A stretch of DNA of 64,000 bases from JAEUMG01 sp963805405 (GCA_963805405.1 CAWDUC010000020.1:1364001-1428000), one strand, 5' to 3'; counted from the first letter of the stretch, positions 8,742-18,941 are shown. Notes: generated from the letters alone by a model not told the origin. A program made the numbers and translations.

Positions 8742-9673
8742 GCCTTCTGCGCGCCGTAATAGAGCGACACGACATGCTGCGCTTCTGCGAAGAACAGCCA
8801 GCGCTGGATGATTGCGCTGGCGAACGCCGTCAACGCGGCGAGTATCGAAAAAAACGTCGGCACCGTCGCGAGCGTCAACAGTGTCAGCACCAATGAAGCC
8901 GCGAGCAAACCAAAAACGATCAATCGCAAACGCTCGGCGTGACGGCGGGCGACGCTGTAACCCATTTCCTTCATGACGAAATTCTCCGCGGTGTGCGGCA
9001 CTTCCCACTGGCGCACCGCGCCGAGACCGCCAAGACCCGTCGCATCGCCAATCGTGCGCGTACGTTCTGCGCCGTCCATCGAACGCCAATAGAGGAATTT
9101 GAGCAGTATCGTCAGAATTAGCGTGACTGCGGCGAGATAAGCCTGGAACGGCTGCCAGCGATCAAAGGCAGAAGCGATGGCCATCAGCAAGGTCGCGCCG
9201 GTCGCGAGAGCATAGACGAGATAGACCGGCACGGTAAAAGGATTTGCCCAGGCGCGTACCGTTTTCAAGGACGCGTAGATCATCGCCGTGCAGTAGACGG
9301 TGATCGCAGCGCCGATAAGACTAGCAAGGCCGAGGGGACCGATCAGATCCGGCCTTTCAATGAGATTGAGCCAGACGACACCGAAAGCCAGGATCGGCAC
9401 AAAGGTGATCATCGCGGCGACGCCTTCGCGCGACAGCCAGGAGGAGCGCCACTGGCTGAAGGCGCGCCAGGCGCGTTCCGGATGGCCCAGATGCAAGGTC
9501 GAGGAGAGCAAGCCGACGGTCACGAGACCGAGGCCGATGACAAGGCTGACCAACCCGAACCAGAAACTGGAAGCAGGCCCATGATTGAAGCCGACGAGAC
9601 CCAGGAGTGCCAGCAATCCATAGCCGGCGCCCGAGGCGGTGGTGAAGATTATGACCGAATAGGCAGGATGCAT
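8738..9673 (-). CDS. DmsC-like membrane anchor subunit, probable SoeC
   Basis: This 311-residue integral membrane protein has about eight hydrophobic segments, matching the DmsC/NrfD-like anchors of molybdopterin oxidoreductases. Such subunits hold the catalytic and Fe-S subunits at the membrane and exchange electrons with the quinone pool. The motif SSTLHLGHPERAWRAF in the first loop is typical of DmsC-type anchors. It follows the Fe-S subunit by 8 bases and overlaps the hydrolase gene by 4, giving one operon of catalytic, Fe-S, anchor and hydrolase genes. I favour a SoeC role from complex composition and nearby sulfonate genes; DMSO or polysulfide reductase anchors look similar. Confidence 0.75.
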   Translation of the reverse strand: MHPAYSVIIFTTASGAGYGLLALLGLVGFNHGPASSFWFGLVSLVIGLGLVTVGLLSSTLHLGHPERAWRAFSQWRSSWLSREGVAAMITFVPILAFGVVWLNLIERPDLIGPLGLASLIGAAITVYCTAMIYASLKTVRAWANPFTVPVYLVYALATGATLLMAIASAFDRWQPFQAYLAAVTLILTILLKFLYWRSMDGAERTRTIGDATGLGGLGAVRQWEVPHTAENFVMKEMGYSVARRHAERLRLIVFGLLAASLVLTLLTLATVPTFFSILAALTAFASAIIQRWLFFAEAQHVVSLYYGAQKA

Positions 9674-9681
9674 GCGATGCG

Positions 9682-10419
9682 TCAGCCGCCCAGGACTTTG
9701 TCAGCCCAGCGGAAGAGAGATTCAAGCGCCGAGCCGGTTTCCTTTGGAATCTCCATTTGCGGACCGGTATCACGCCGAGCCCGCGGCGGCAGATATTTAT
9801 TGACCGGCTTGTAGCCCATTTCCGGCATGAGGTCGTAGCCGCCCCGCGCGGCGACGAGTTCAGATACAGCGGAATTGGGATCGCCGAGATCGCCGAAATG
9901 GCGCGCGCCAGTCGGGCAGGCCTTCACGCAGGCTGGCTGGCGGTCATCGACCGCGAGATTCTCATTGTAGATCCGATCAACGCAGAGTGTGCATTTCTTC
10001 ATCACCCCATCGGCATAGTCATATTCACGCGCGCCATAGGGGCAGGCCCATGAGCAGAGCTTGCAGCCAATGCAGGTTTCCGGATTGACGAGCACGATTC
10101 CGTCTTCCGCCCGCTTATAGGACGCGCCGGTCGGACAGACCGTGACGCAGGCGGGCTCTTCGCAGTGGAGGCAAGAGCGCGGGAAATGAACGATGCGAGA
10201 CGCAGTATCGTTGTCGCCTTTCACTTCGTAACCGTGAACACGATTGAGCCACGTTCCCAAAGGATTGGCGCCATAGGGGTCTTCGTCCGTCAAAGGCGCG
10301 GAATAGCCTTGCGTGTTCCATTCCTTGCAGGAGGTGGCGCAGGCCTGGCAGCCGACGCATGTGTCGAGGTCGATGACGAGACCGAGCTTCTTGCCGCCGG
10401 GCGCGGGGAGCGACGTCAT
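9682..10419 (-). CDS. Four-cluster [4Fe-4S] ferredoxin-like subunit, probable SoeB
   Basis: A 245-residue electron-transfer subunit of a DMSO-reductase-family complex. Four cysteine groups are visible in the DmsB/PsrB pattern: CVGCQACATSC near residue 18, CLHCEEPACVTVCP about 50 residues later, CIGCKLCSWACPYG, and CTLC with PACVKACPTGARHFGD. No signal peptide is present, consistent with a cytoplasm-facing complex. The start codon overlaps the stop of the catalytic subunit gene (ATGA). Its job is to pass electrons between the molybdenum cofactor subunit and the membrane anchor. Confidence 0.85.
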   Translation of the reverse strand: MTSLPAPGGKKLGLVIDLDTCVGCQACATSCKEWNTQGYSAPLTDEDPYGANPLGTWLNRVHGYEVKGDNDTASRIVHFPRSCLHCEEPACVTVCPTGASYKRAEDGIVLVNPETCIGCKLCSWACPYGAREYDYADGVMKKCTLCVDRIYNENLAVDDRQPACVKACPTGARHFGDLGDPNSAVSELVAARGGYDLMPEMGYKPVNKYLPPRARRDTGPQMEIPKETGSALESLFRWADKVLGG

Positions 10420-13224
10420 CGCCTGGCTCGCAGGCGCTTGAAGGTCGGGAATTGCGGCTCGCTTATGCGCGCTTCAGGCTCAGCCTTCTCGATCTTCACG
10501 CGCAAGTCGTACCAGGCCGCCTGACCGGTGATCGGATCGGAATTGGTATAGCGGTAACCGCCCTCACGTTCCGGGAGAAGATCGCCGATCAAGTGATTGA
10601 GCAGGAACCCTTTTTTCGATTCCGGCGCGTCCGGCGCCAAGGCCCAGGCGCCCGATCTCTTACCGATTGCGTTCCACGTCCAGACGGTATTGGGATTGAC
10701 CCCGTCCATGAACTTCACCTGCACCTTGATGCGGCCATGAGCGGAGGTGACGTGTACCCAATCGCCATCGCTGATGCCGAGTTCGGCGGCGCGCCGATGA
10801 TGAATGTAAAGCCAATTGCGGCCGAGGATCTGGCGCAGCCACGCATTCTGCGAACCCCAGGAATGATACATGGCCATCGGCCGCTGGGTGATCGCATGCA
10901 TCGGGTAGTCATCGACGTCGAGCGCATCGTCCGACAAGGGTGGATACCAGAACGGGATCGGGTCGAAGTGCTTGACGATCCGCGCACGATGCTCAGGCGG
11001 CACGAAACCGCCCTTGCCTTCGCCGGCAAGGCGGAACTTCTGCAAGGGCTCGCAATAGAGTTGGAAGACGATCGGATCGGCGCGGCCGAGAAATCCGAAG
11101 AAGGCCGCCCAATCCAGATAGTCCCAGTTGGCATGCCGGTAATACTTCATCCGGTCCGGCAGTTCCTGATACCAGTGGCAGCCATTTTCGATGTAGCGAT
11201 CAAGCTGGTCGGGGTTCGGCGCCCCTTTGCCGTTGAGACTGCCATTGGCTCCGCGCCAGCCAACCAGAGGTCCAAGACCGGGCGCCCGCTCGTGATTGAC
11301 GATATAATCAGGATAGCCACCGGGATAGCGCGGCGTTCCGTCATTGCGCACCATGCCCGGGCAATCCGAGGCGCGCGCCGAGATCGAGCAGCACATCCTG
11401 GAAAGGACGCACGTCGCGATCCGGCTGCACGACCGGTTGCCTGATGGAATCGGCAGGTCCGTCGGCCTCCGAAATCGGCCGATCAAGCAACGAGATGCAG
11501 TCCCAACGCTCGAGATAAGTCGTGTCTGGCAAGATCAGGTCGGCGTAATGCACCATCTCCGATGAATAGGCATCGGAGTAGATGATGTGCGGGATGATGT
11601 ATTCACCCGTCTTCTCGTCCTTGGCGGTCAAATGCCGGATGGTATCCGGCACGTTCATCGCCGAATTCCAGCTCATATTCGCCATGTACATGAAAAGCAC
11701 ATCGATCCCATAAGGATCACGCTTCGCCGCATTGGCGATCACGGTGTGCATCAATCCATGGGCGGCGATCGGCGCCTCCCAGCTATAGGCCTTGTCGATC
11801 CGCTGCGGCTTGCCGTCGGCATCCACGAGAAGATCGCCTGGCGCGGTGACGAAACCGAGCGGCGGTCCGGGCAACGGCGAATTGGGCTTCACCTGCCCCG
11901 GCTTTCCCGCGGGCCTTACAGCCGGCGGCGTCGGCTTTGGGAACGGCGCCTTGTAGCGATAGCCGCCCGGCACATCGATGGTGCCGAGAATGATCTGAAG
12001 CAGATGCAGCGTGCGGCAGGTCTGGAAACCGTTGGAATGGGCCGAGATGCCGCGCATGGCATGCATCGAAACCGGCCGGCCGATCGTGGTCGGGTGATAG
12101 CGCCCGGCATAATCGGTCCAGGGAATGTCGAGCTCGATCTGCTGATTGAACGCGACATCGGCAAGTTCACCTGCAATGCGCCGGATGGTGGCGGCAGGAA
12201 CGCCGCAGCGTTCGGCGACGGCTTCCGGCGAAAACTCGGATGAGAGAAAGCGTTCGGCAATGAGTTGGAAGGACGTGGTGACGCGGCGACCGTCAGGCAA
12301 AGTGTATTCGCCCATGATCTTGGGCGATGCATCGGGCGATAGCGCGGGCATGGCGCTTTGCGAGCGTCCATCCCAGACAAGCGCGCTGCCGCTGGCGTTG
12401 CGCACAAAGAGACCGTGATTGGTCGATTCAGGATCGCGCAACACCAACCACGTCGCGTTGGTGTAACGGGCGAGATATTCGAGGTCGATCTTGTGTGCGC
12501 CGATCAGGCAATGGATGAGCGCGCCTGCAAACAGACCATCCGTTCCGGGCCTGATGCCGATCCATTCATCGGCGATTGCCGAGTAGCCGGTGCGTACCGG
12601 GTTGACGGAAACGAATTTGGCACCGCGCTCCTTGAGCTTTCCAAGACCGATCTTGATCGGATTGGACGCGTGATCCTCCGCCACACCAAACAGCAGAAAG
12701 TACTTGGTGTGCTTCCAGTCTGCCTCGCCGAACTCCCAGAACGATCCGCCAAAGGTATAAAGCCCGGCGGCCGCCATGTTGACCGAGCAGAAGCCGCCAT
12801 GCGCGGCATAATTCGGCGTTCCGAATTGCGTGGCCCACCAGCCTGTCAAGGCTTGCGACTGGTCGCGGCCAGTAAAAAAGGCAAGTTTGCGCGGATCGGT
12901 GTTGCGCACTTCGGAAAGCCACATGGTGGCTGTGCGCAGCGCTTCCTCCCATTCGATCTCGCGGAATTCGCCGGAACCGCGTTCACCCACCCTGATCAGA
13001 GGCTTCGACAAGCGGGCCGGCGAATAATGCTGCATTATCCCGGCGGCGCCCTTGCCGCAAATGACGCCCTTATTGACCGGGTGCGCAGGATTGCCGTCGA
13101 TATATTTGACGGTGCCGTCCTTCAGATAGACCCTGATCCCGCAGCGGCAGGCGCACATGTAGCAGGTGGTGGTCTTCACCTCGTCCCAGGTTTGGGGAGA
13201 TGTATCTATTTGAGGCTGGACCAT
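10416..13224 (-). CDS. Molybdopterin oxidoreductase catalytic subunit, probable SoeA-type sulfite oxidase; one frame break
   Basis: After repairing one frame change near 11355 (one extra base in CCCGGGCATGG on the minus strand), this is a 935-residue DMSO-reductase-family enzyme. The N-terminal [4Fe-4S] motif is CYMCACRCGI with a later GVICGKG. FFTGRDQSQ, GGFCSVNMAAAG and the C-terminal molybdopterin dinucleotide-binding segment with NSDPITGQAAW follow. There is no Tat signal peptide, so it should face the cytoplasm; cytoplasmic orientation with DmsB/DmsC-like partners is the hallmark of SoeABC sulfite dehydrogenases. Xsc and Ald nearby would generate sulfite. I chose ATG 13224; a start at 13344 would add 40 unlikely residues. 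Polysulfide, DMSO or other S/N-oxide reductase remain alternatives. Confidence 0.75.
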
Positions 13225-13365
13225 AAGCCGGCGCGATTCCCAAAGGTGACGCAGCCTATAGGATGGGGCCAGAAGCCGCCATAGCGCCAATGAAGCGGTG
13301 CGAAGGGAGCCAGGGGTGACAAGACAAGCAAGACCCCGCATCATGACGCCTCAGGAGGTGACGCG

Positions 13366-13698
13366 GTGACAAGAAAGGCAGCGATTTTTGCAATGGTGCT
13401 GGCCGGTTCAGCGTCCCTTGCGCTACCCGCCGAAGCCATCTGCTTCGACCCGGTCGGATGCTCTAACACCAAACGCTACAACAACCGCAATCTGAGCAAG
13501 CTCAATTGCGGAGAATTGTGGTTCGTGCGCAATGCGATCCTCGATGATCACGGCTATTGCTTCAAGACCGACAAGGGCATTTCCGCGTTCGGCAATGACA
13601 ATTGCGCTTTCCACGACATTGCCGATCTGGATCTCAACGGGTTCGAAAAGTTCAACATCAAAGCCATCAGCCGCATGGAGGATATGAAGGGCTGTTGA
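13366..13698 (+). CDS. Small secreted YARHG-domain protein
   Basis: A 110-residue exported protein. Residues 1-24 form a Sec signal peptide (MTRKAAIF start, Ala-rich end). The mature part has the YARHG-type pattern: a cysteine pair early on, CGELWFVRNAILDDHGYCF, then a short spacer and FGNDNC. The function of YARHG domains is unknown; they occur in extracytoplasmic proteins. The GTG start is fixed by a strong AGGAGG at 13353-13358. It is divergent from the molybdoenzyme operon and followed 44 bases later by the MocR gene on the same strand. Confidence 0.75.
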   Translation: MTRKAAIFAMVLAGSASLALPAEAICFDPVGCSNTKRYNNRNLSKLNCGELWFVRNAILDDHGYCFKTDKGISAFGNDNCAFHDIADLDLNGFEKFNIKAISRMEDMKGC

Positions 13699-13742
13699 GC
13701 CCCGCCCAATTTGGCCCTATGATTGGTCCAGTTGGGAAGTCC

Positions 13743-15230
13743 ATGAGAGACTGGCTCGTCCACATAAAACGCAACGAGCATGCGAGTCTGCAGACGCAGA
13801 TCCGGGAGGCGCTTGTCTCGGGCATCCTCGATGGCCAGCTTGCCCGCGACGAACCGATCCCCTCCACCCGAAAGATGGCAAAGAACCTGGGCGTCTCCCG
13901 CAACACAGTGGTTCTCGCCTATCAGGGCATGCTCGACGACGGCTACCTGATTGCCCGCGAACGCTCGGGTTATTATGTGGCCGAGAAAGCAATCGAGGCG
14001 CCGGTCTTCTCCAAGCCCCGGAAGCCGGGACGGCATCTGCCGGGCGCACAAGGCAATGTCGGATGGGATGAGCGCATCCTCAAGCATCCGGCGGCGCAGG
14101 AGAACATCACCAAGCCGCTCGACTGGCAGTCCTACCACTACCCTTTCATCTATGGGCAGGTTGACCACAATCTGTTTCCGATCGCCGAATGGCGCGAATG
14201 CGCGCGGCAGGCATTGGGACGGAAATGGCTTGGCTCGTGGACCAACGACACATGGGCCTTCGATGATCCCCTCCTCGTCGAACAAGTGCGACGGCGAATA
14301 CTGCCGCGACGCGGCATCATGGCCGGCGAAGAAGAGATCCTGATCACGCTCGGCGCGCAGAACGCACTCTATCTGCTGACAAGCCTGCTGGTGGACCAGA
14401 AGACGCGTGTCGCCATGGAAGACCCGGGCTTCCCCGACATGCGCAATCTCTTCCGGCTCAAGACGGAAAATGTCGCGCTGATCCCCGTCGACGAACATGG
14501 ACTGGCGATCAACGAGGCTCTGGCCAACAGCGATGTCGTATTCACCACGCCCAGTCACCAGTTTCCGACGACGGCGACCATGCCCCTGGAGCGGCGGCTG
14601 GAGCTTTTGAAACTCGCCTCGCAGCGCAACTTCGTGATCATCGAGGATGATTACGAGTTCGAGACGAATTATGTGAACGAGCCCTGCCCGGCGCTCAAGT
14701 CGCTCGATGATGATGGCCGGGTGATCTATGTCGGGTCATTGTCGAAGACACTCTTTCCGGGCTTGCGGCTCGGCTTCATGGTCGGACCCAAGACGCTTAT
14801 CGCGGAAGCGCGCGCCTTGCGGCGGTTGATGGTGCGGCATGCGCCGAACAACAACCAGCGAACGGCAGCATTGTTCTTATCGCTCGGCCATCACGACATG
14901 CTGATTCGGCGGCTGCATCGCGCCTATCGCACGCGCTGGGAGATCATGGGTGCGGCGCTCGAGAAATACATGCCGGCCTCGACGCGCATTCCCTCATTCG
15001 GCGGCACGAGCTTCTGGGTCAAGGGCCGCGACGGGCTCGATACCGAAGTGCTAGCCAAGGCGGCGGCGGCGAAAGGCCTGCTGATCGAGCCGGGGCGGAT
15101 CAATTTCGGGACGCCGTCACCACCGCGCAATTATTTCAGGCTGGCCTTCTCGTCGATCGAGGACAAGCGGATCGAGCCCGGCGTCAAGCTCCTGGCGCTG
15201 ACGATCGATGAAAGCCTGCCGCGAGCCTGA
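13743..15230 (+). CDS. MocR/GntR-family regulator with aminotransferase-like domain
   Basis: A 495-residue transcription factor. An N-terminal GntR winged helix (about residues 1-75, with STRKMAKNLGVSRNTVVLAYQ as recognition region) is joined to a fold-type I aminotransferase-like effector domain that binds PLP. The Schiff-base lysine is in SLSKTLFPG (K335), and the IIEDDYEFE segment supplies the PLP-pyridine Asp. The ATG at 13743 follows GGGAAG and is preferred to an ATG at 13719. MocR proteins include TauR (taurine), PdxR and GabR. Its position between the Soe-like operon and ald makes a TauR-like role plausible but unproven. Confidence 0.83.
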   Translation: MRDWLVHIKRNEHASLQTQIREALVSGILDGQLARDEPIPSTRKMAKNLGVSRNTVVLAYQGMLDDGYLIARERSGYYVAEKAIEAPVFSKPRKPGRHLPGAQGNVGWDERILKHPAAQENITKPLDWQSYHYPFIYGQVDHNLFPIAEWRECARQALGRKWLGSWTNDTWAFDDPLLVEQVRRRILPRRGIMAGEEEILITLGAQNALYLLTSLLVDQKTRVAMEDPGFPDMRNLFRLKTENVALIPVDEHGLAINEALANSDVVFTTPSHQFPTTATMPLERRLELLKLASQRNFVIIEDDYEFETNYVNEPCPALKSLDDDGRVIYVGSLSKTLFPGLRLGFMVGPKTLIAEARALRRLMVRHAPNNNQRTAALFLSLGHHDMLIRRLHRAYRTRWEIMGAALEKYMPASTRIPSFGGTSFWVKGRDGLDTEVLAKAAAAKGLLIEPGRINFGTPSPPRNYFRLAFSSIEDKRIEPGVKLLALTIDESLPRA

Positions 15231-15233
15231 CCT

Positions 15234-16445
15234 CTACTCGCAGATTCGGTAATTGCCGCTCTTGCCGTGGATGCCGAGGTCGAGATGGTAGTGCGAGGCA
15301 TGCGCGGCGTTCGAACCAGGGCCGAGCACGGTCGTGAAGTATCCGCAGGCCGAAGTACGCAAGGCCATCAGCATGCGGTAATGCGGATCGTTGGTATTGG
15401 CGACCTGCGAGATCGCGATGCGGGACTTGTCCGCCAGGACTATCTGGTCGATGTCGACGGCATTGCCGGACGCATGCTCGCTGATCTTGGCGGTGGTATC
15501 GCCATTGCGATTGCGACACTCGAAGCCAGGGCCGGTCGATAGAGCCGTCAGCGCCTTGTCCTCCTGGTCACGCACGACGGGTATCGCAACGTCGGCGACC
15601 CATTGCGAAAACTTCCGCGCGAAACTGCAGTTGAATGTCGGCTTGCCGTTGAAGGTGACGGTGTCGTTGTCCGTCTTGATAGAGTCGAGTTCCACCGGAT
15701 TCTCGATGCTGCACGGCGCGAAGCTCGCTTTGGATTGCGTGAAGATGACGCCCAGCTTGGTGAGATCGGCAAGACAGGCGGCACCATCGGCGGCGGAAGC
15801 CTGGCCAGCATCGGGCGTGGAGGGGGTCGGCGGCGTCGCTTCCGCATTTGACGGCTTGGGCTCTGGAACGGGCGGCTCAATCTCTGGCGGCTCGATTGCA
15901 TCGGGCTTCGGCTCGGGCATCGGCGGTTCAACTTCGACCTGATCGGGCTTCGGCTCGGGCTCGGGCGGCTTGTTGGCGTCGGGCTTGGGTTCTGGCGCGG
16001 GCGGTGCTGGCTCCGGCGACTGCGCAGATTCGAGCTTGGGCTCAGGAGTGGGCGGTGCTGGCTCTGTCGCCTTTGCGGTTTCGGGCTTGGGCTCAGGTGC
16101 CGCGGGCGGTGTCGCTTCCGGAACCTTGACGGGGTCGGGCTTCGGCGCCTCTGTCGAAGTCGCAACACTGGCGGCGTCCGTCGTCGCCTTGGCGACTTCC
16201 GGCTTCGCCTTCGGAACCGGAACCGTGGCTTTCGTCGTTTGCGGTTTCGGCTCAGGGACCGGAGTCTTCGTGGTGGCTTGCGTCTTTTTCGGCTTTCTTA
16301 TCTTCGAGCCCCGGGCTGGCTGCCGGCCAGGGCACATGCTCTGCATCTCGAAGAAACAATATTTCTTGTTGGCCGCTTCAGCGGGTTCACCAAGCAACAG
16401 GCATGATGCTACTCCCAACAGGACGATGCCGGCGAACCTCCTCAT
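15234..16445 (-). CDS. Extensin-family protein with proline-rich repeat region
   Basis: A 403-residue exported protein. A signal peptide (residues 1-24) is followed by a basic stretch and then, from about residue 60 to 215, a low-complexity region built on repeats such as PEPKP, PPAPEPKPD and PPEPEPKP. The C-terminal 180 residues form the extensin-like C domain: SFARKFSQWV, then SEHASGNAVDID (putative metal-binding His and Asp), then ASHYHLDLG near the end. This domain resembles D-Ala-D-Ala carboxypeptidase folds, so a periplasmic wall-related role is likely but unproven. It converges on the MocR gene with 3 bases between stops. Confidence 0.82.
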   Translation of the reverse strand: MRRFAGIVLLGVASCLLLGEPAEAANKKYCFFEMQSMCPGRQPARGSKIRKPKKTQATTKTPVPEPKPQTTKATVPVPKAKPEVAKATTDAASVATSTEAPKPDPVKVPEATPPAAPEPKPETAKATEPAPPTPEPKLESAQSPEPAPPAPEPKPDANKPPEPEPKPDQVEVEPPMPEPKPDAIEPPEIEPPVPEPKPSNAEATPPTPSTPDAGQASAADGAACLADLTKLGVIFTQSKASFAPCSIENPVELDSIKTDNDTVTFNGKPTFNCSFARKFSQWVADVAIPVVRDQEDKALTALSTGPGFECRNRNGDTTAKISEHASGNAVDIDQIVLADKSRIAISQVANTNDPHYRMLMALRTSACGYFTTVLGPGSNAAHASHYHLDLGIHGKSGNYRICE

Positions 16446-16529
16446 GCCTCCTCCTCATGCATGGACCGCAACTGCCCATGCGTGCCGCGCCTTCCGTCCC
16501 TCACGCGGGTAGTCTAAACGCCAACCACC

Positions 16530-17480
16530 GTGACAGCTTTCCGTTCGCCAGACAATAAGCCTCTCGCCATGCTTGCAATCTGCGGCGGCGTGGCACTCGC
16601 ATCGACGATGGACGCAATCGTCAAATGGATCAGCGGTACCTACCCGCTTCACGAAGCCCTGCTCATTCGCTCGCTGGTCGCGCTGCCGTTGGTTATCCTG
16701 ATTGCCAATCGCGCAACGGCGCGGCCGAATTACTTCGATCGCCATACGCCGCGCTCGCTGTTGCGCGGGCTGATCCTCTGCAGCGCCTATATAGCATTCG
16801 TGCTGTCGATCGCGACCATGCCGATCGCGGATTCGGTGGCAATCTATTTCACCATGCCGTTTTTCGTGGCCGGCCTCGCCTATCCGGTCCTGGGCGAGCG
16901 CGTGCAGCTTCACCGCTGGCTGGCAATCATCGCCGGCTTCATCGGCGTGATCATCATGCTCGATCCGAGCTCAGAGGTCTTCGAGCCGGCGGCCTTCTTC
17001 GCGCTCTACTCCGCTTTCGGATACGCTCTCGGCCAGATGATGGGGCGCGACATCGCCCGGCACGTGCCGCCGACGGTGATGGCCTTCCATCAGAACATCG
17101 TCTACCTCGCGGTCGGCGCGGTTCTTGTCGCGTTCAGCTACAGCTTCGATTTCAGCGGGGTCACGCATAAGAGCCTAAGCTTCCTGTTGCGCCACTGGGT
17201 CATGCCGGCGTGGCCCGACCTCCTGCTCATGTGCCTGCTGGGTGCCATGGCTTCATGCGGCATGATCCTGTTCGGCACCGCCTATAAGCTTGCCGAGTCG
17301 AGCTTCGTTGCGCCGTTCGAGTATTCCTCGATGATCTGGGCGGTATTGTTCGGGTACCTCCTGTTCGGCGATATCCCAGGCATCCACACGCTGGCCGGTG
17401 GCGTCATCGTCGTCGCCGCGGGCCTTTTCATGCTGTGGATGGATCGCTATCGCGACCGGAGACAGCCCCAAAATGCGTGA
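16530..17480 (+). CDS. EamA-family drug/metabolite transporter
   Basis: A 316-residue inner-membrane protein with about ten hydrophobic segments in two homologous halves, as in DMT-superfamily permeases (Pfam EamA). The second half includes LAESSFVAPFEYSSMIWAV, a common EamA feature before the last helices. It is divergent from the extensin-like gene. The GTG at 16530 has no clear ribosome-binding site; a start at the ATG 13 codons downstream is possible. Exported or imported compound unknown; a metabolite exporter is most common in this group. Confidence 0.82.
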   Translation: MTAFRSPDNKPLAMLAICGGVALASTMDAIVKWISGTYPLHEALLIRSLVALPLVILIANRATARPNYFDRHTPRSLLRGLILCSAYIAFVLSIATMPIADSVAIYFTMPFFVAGLAYPVLGERVQLHRWLAIIAGFIGVIIMLDPSSEVFEPAAFFALYSAFGYALGQMMGRDIARHVPPTVMAFHQNIVYLAVGAVLVAFSYSFDFSGVTHKSLSFLLRHWVMPAWPDLLLMCLLGAMASCGMILFGTAYKLAESSFVAPFEYSSMIWAVLFGYLLFGDIPGIHTLAGGVIVVAAGLFMLWMDRYRDRRQPQNA

Positions 17481-17669
17481 GGTCCGGGGGGTTGCTGGCG
17501 GCGACCGTGCCCGGCTATAAGGCAGCCCGACGCGGTCGAAATTTACCGTTCCTGGCACCGCGCGGAGAGGTGAACTGGTTCTACCTGAGGACCGGCTCTG
17601 AACATAATCCACGTTTGCGCGACTGAAGGGTGGTTCCGCCGGGGCCGCCCCTAATGGAGTTAAAGCATC

Positions 17670-18788
17670 ATGCTCATCGGCGTCCCGAAGGAAATCAAGA
17701 ACCACGAGTATCGGGTGGGGCTGACACCACTCTCGGTGCGCGAGGTCATCCGCCACGGTAACAGCGTGTGGGTCGAGGTCAATGCGGGACAGGGCATCGG
17801 CGCGACCGACGAAGACTACAAGCAGGCGGGTGCGCAGATCATGCCGACCGCAGCGGAGATATTCGCCAAGGCCGACATGATCGTCAAAGTGAAGGAACCG
17901 CAGGCCGCCGAGCGCAAGATGCTGCGCGACGGGCAGATCCTGTATACTTACCTGCATCTCGCCCCCGATCCCGAGCAGACCAAGGATCTCGTCAAGTCCG
18001 GCGCCATCTGCATCGCCTATGAGACGGTGACGAGCGCACGCGGCGGTCTGCCACTGCTCGCGCCGATGTCACAAGTCGCCGGTCGCATGTCGATCCAATG
18101 CGGCGCGCACAGTCTCGAAAAGGCGCAAGGCGGGCGTGGTGTGTTGCTGGGTGGCGTGCCGGGCGTTACGCCGGCCAAGGTCGTCATTCTCGGCGGCGGC
18201 GTGGTCGGTACGAATGCCGCGGCCATGGCGCTGGGGATGGGCGCCGATGTCGTGGTCCTCGAACGCAGCACCGATCGCATGGAAGAACTGGTGGCGCGCT
18301 TCGGCACGCAGCTCAAGACCCTCTACTCGACGCAAGGTGCGGTCGAAGACGAATGCGCCAATGCCGATCTCGTCATCGGCGGCGTACTGATCCCCGGTGC
18401 GGCGGCGCCGAAGCTCGTCACGCGCAAGATGCTGAAAGATTGGAAGCCCGGCTCGGTTCTCGTCGACGTAGCGATCGACCAGGGCGGCTGCGCGGAAACA
18501 TCACGCGCCACAACCCACGCCGATCCGACCTATGTCGTCGACGGCGTCATCCATTACTGCGTCGCCAACATGCCGGGCGGCGTGGCGCGCACGTCAACCT
18601 TCGCATTGAACAATGTGACCCTGCCTTTCGCGCTCAAGATCGCGGATAAGGGCTACAAGCAGGCGCTCCTCGAGGATCATCACCTGCGTAACGGCCTCAA
18701 TGTCTATCGCGGCAAGGTGACCTACAAGGCGGTGGCCGATGACCTCGGCTATGCCTACGAGCCGGCCGAACGCGCGCTGGCGGCGTAG
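17670..18788 (+). CDS. ald: Alanine dehydrogenase
   Basis: A 372-residue cytoplasmic NAD-dependent enzyme converting L-alanine and water to pyruvate, ammonium and NADH. The start MLIGVPKEIKNHEYRVG is diagnostic. The family His and Lys are in HLAPD and VKVKEPQ. The NAD-binding glycine motif is LGGGVVGTNAA near residue 175, with the GG(A/R)TSTFALNN-type end as ARTSTFALNN. Length is normal and the frame is intact. GGAG precedes the ATG. In taurine catabolism Ald recycles pyruvate for taurine:pyruvate aminotransferase; Xsc lies 1.2 kb downstream, supporting that context. A strong terminator follows at 18808-18843. Confidence 0.93.
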   Translation: MLIGVPKEIKNHEYRVGLTPLSVREVIRHGNSVWVEVNAGQGIGATDEDYKQAGAQIMPTAAEIFAKADMIVKVKEPQAAERKMLRDGQILYTYLHLAPDPEQTKDLVKSGAICIAYETVTSARGGLPLLAPMSQVAGRMSIQCGAHSLEKAQGGRGVLLGGVPGVTPAKVVILGGGVVGTNAAAMALGMGADVVVLERSTDRMEELVARFGTQLKTLYSTQGAVEDECANADLVIGGVLIPGAAAPKLVTRKMLKDWKPGSVLVDVAIDQGGCAETSRATTHADPTYVVDGVIHYCVANMPGGVARTSTFALNNVTLPFALKIADKGYKQALLEDHHLRNGLNVYRGKVTYKAVADDLGYAYEPAERALAA

Positions 18789-18807
18789 GATTTCTCGTTT
18801 CCGAGGG

Positions 18808-18843
18808 AAAAAGCCCGTTCCGGGTGGCCGGAGCGGGCTTTTT
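18808..18843 (+). terminator. Rho-independent terminator after ald
   Basis: AAAAAGCCCGTTCCGG and CCGGAGCGGGCTTTTT form a 16-base stem with a single mismatch and a 4-base loop, ending in a run of T. The symmetric A and T tracts would let it work on either strand, but only the plus-strand ald gene ends here. Confidence 0.9.
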
Positions 18844-18941
18844 GTGCTGCTGACAGGCTTGCGTATTCCCGTCTCATTGACTTGCCACAAACTACCCGTT
18901 GAATTGCCTGCACCCCGATTTCAATTCCGGAGAACAGCAAG

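Noticed and set aside
8742..9089. A 116-residue N-terminal extension of the metallo-beta-lactamase-fold protein
   Set aside because: It lies wholly inside the anchor-subunit gene in another frame, is Arg-rich shadow sequence, and the GTG at 8741 gives a normal family start.
13225..13344. Longer N-terminus of the molybdoenzyme, possibly a signal peptide
   Set aside because: The stretch has no twin-arginine motif with a hydrophobic core, lacks a good ribosome site and would occupy the promoter space of the divergent gene.
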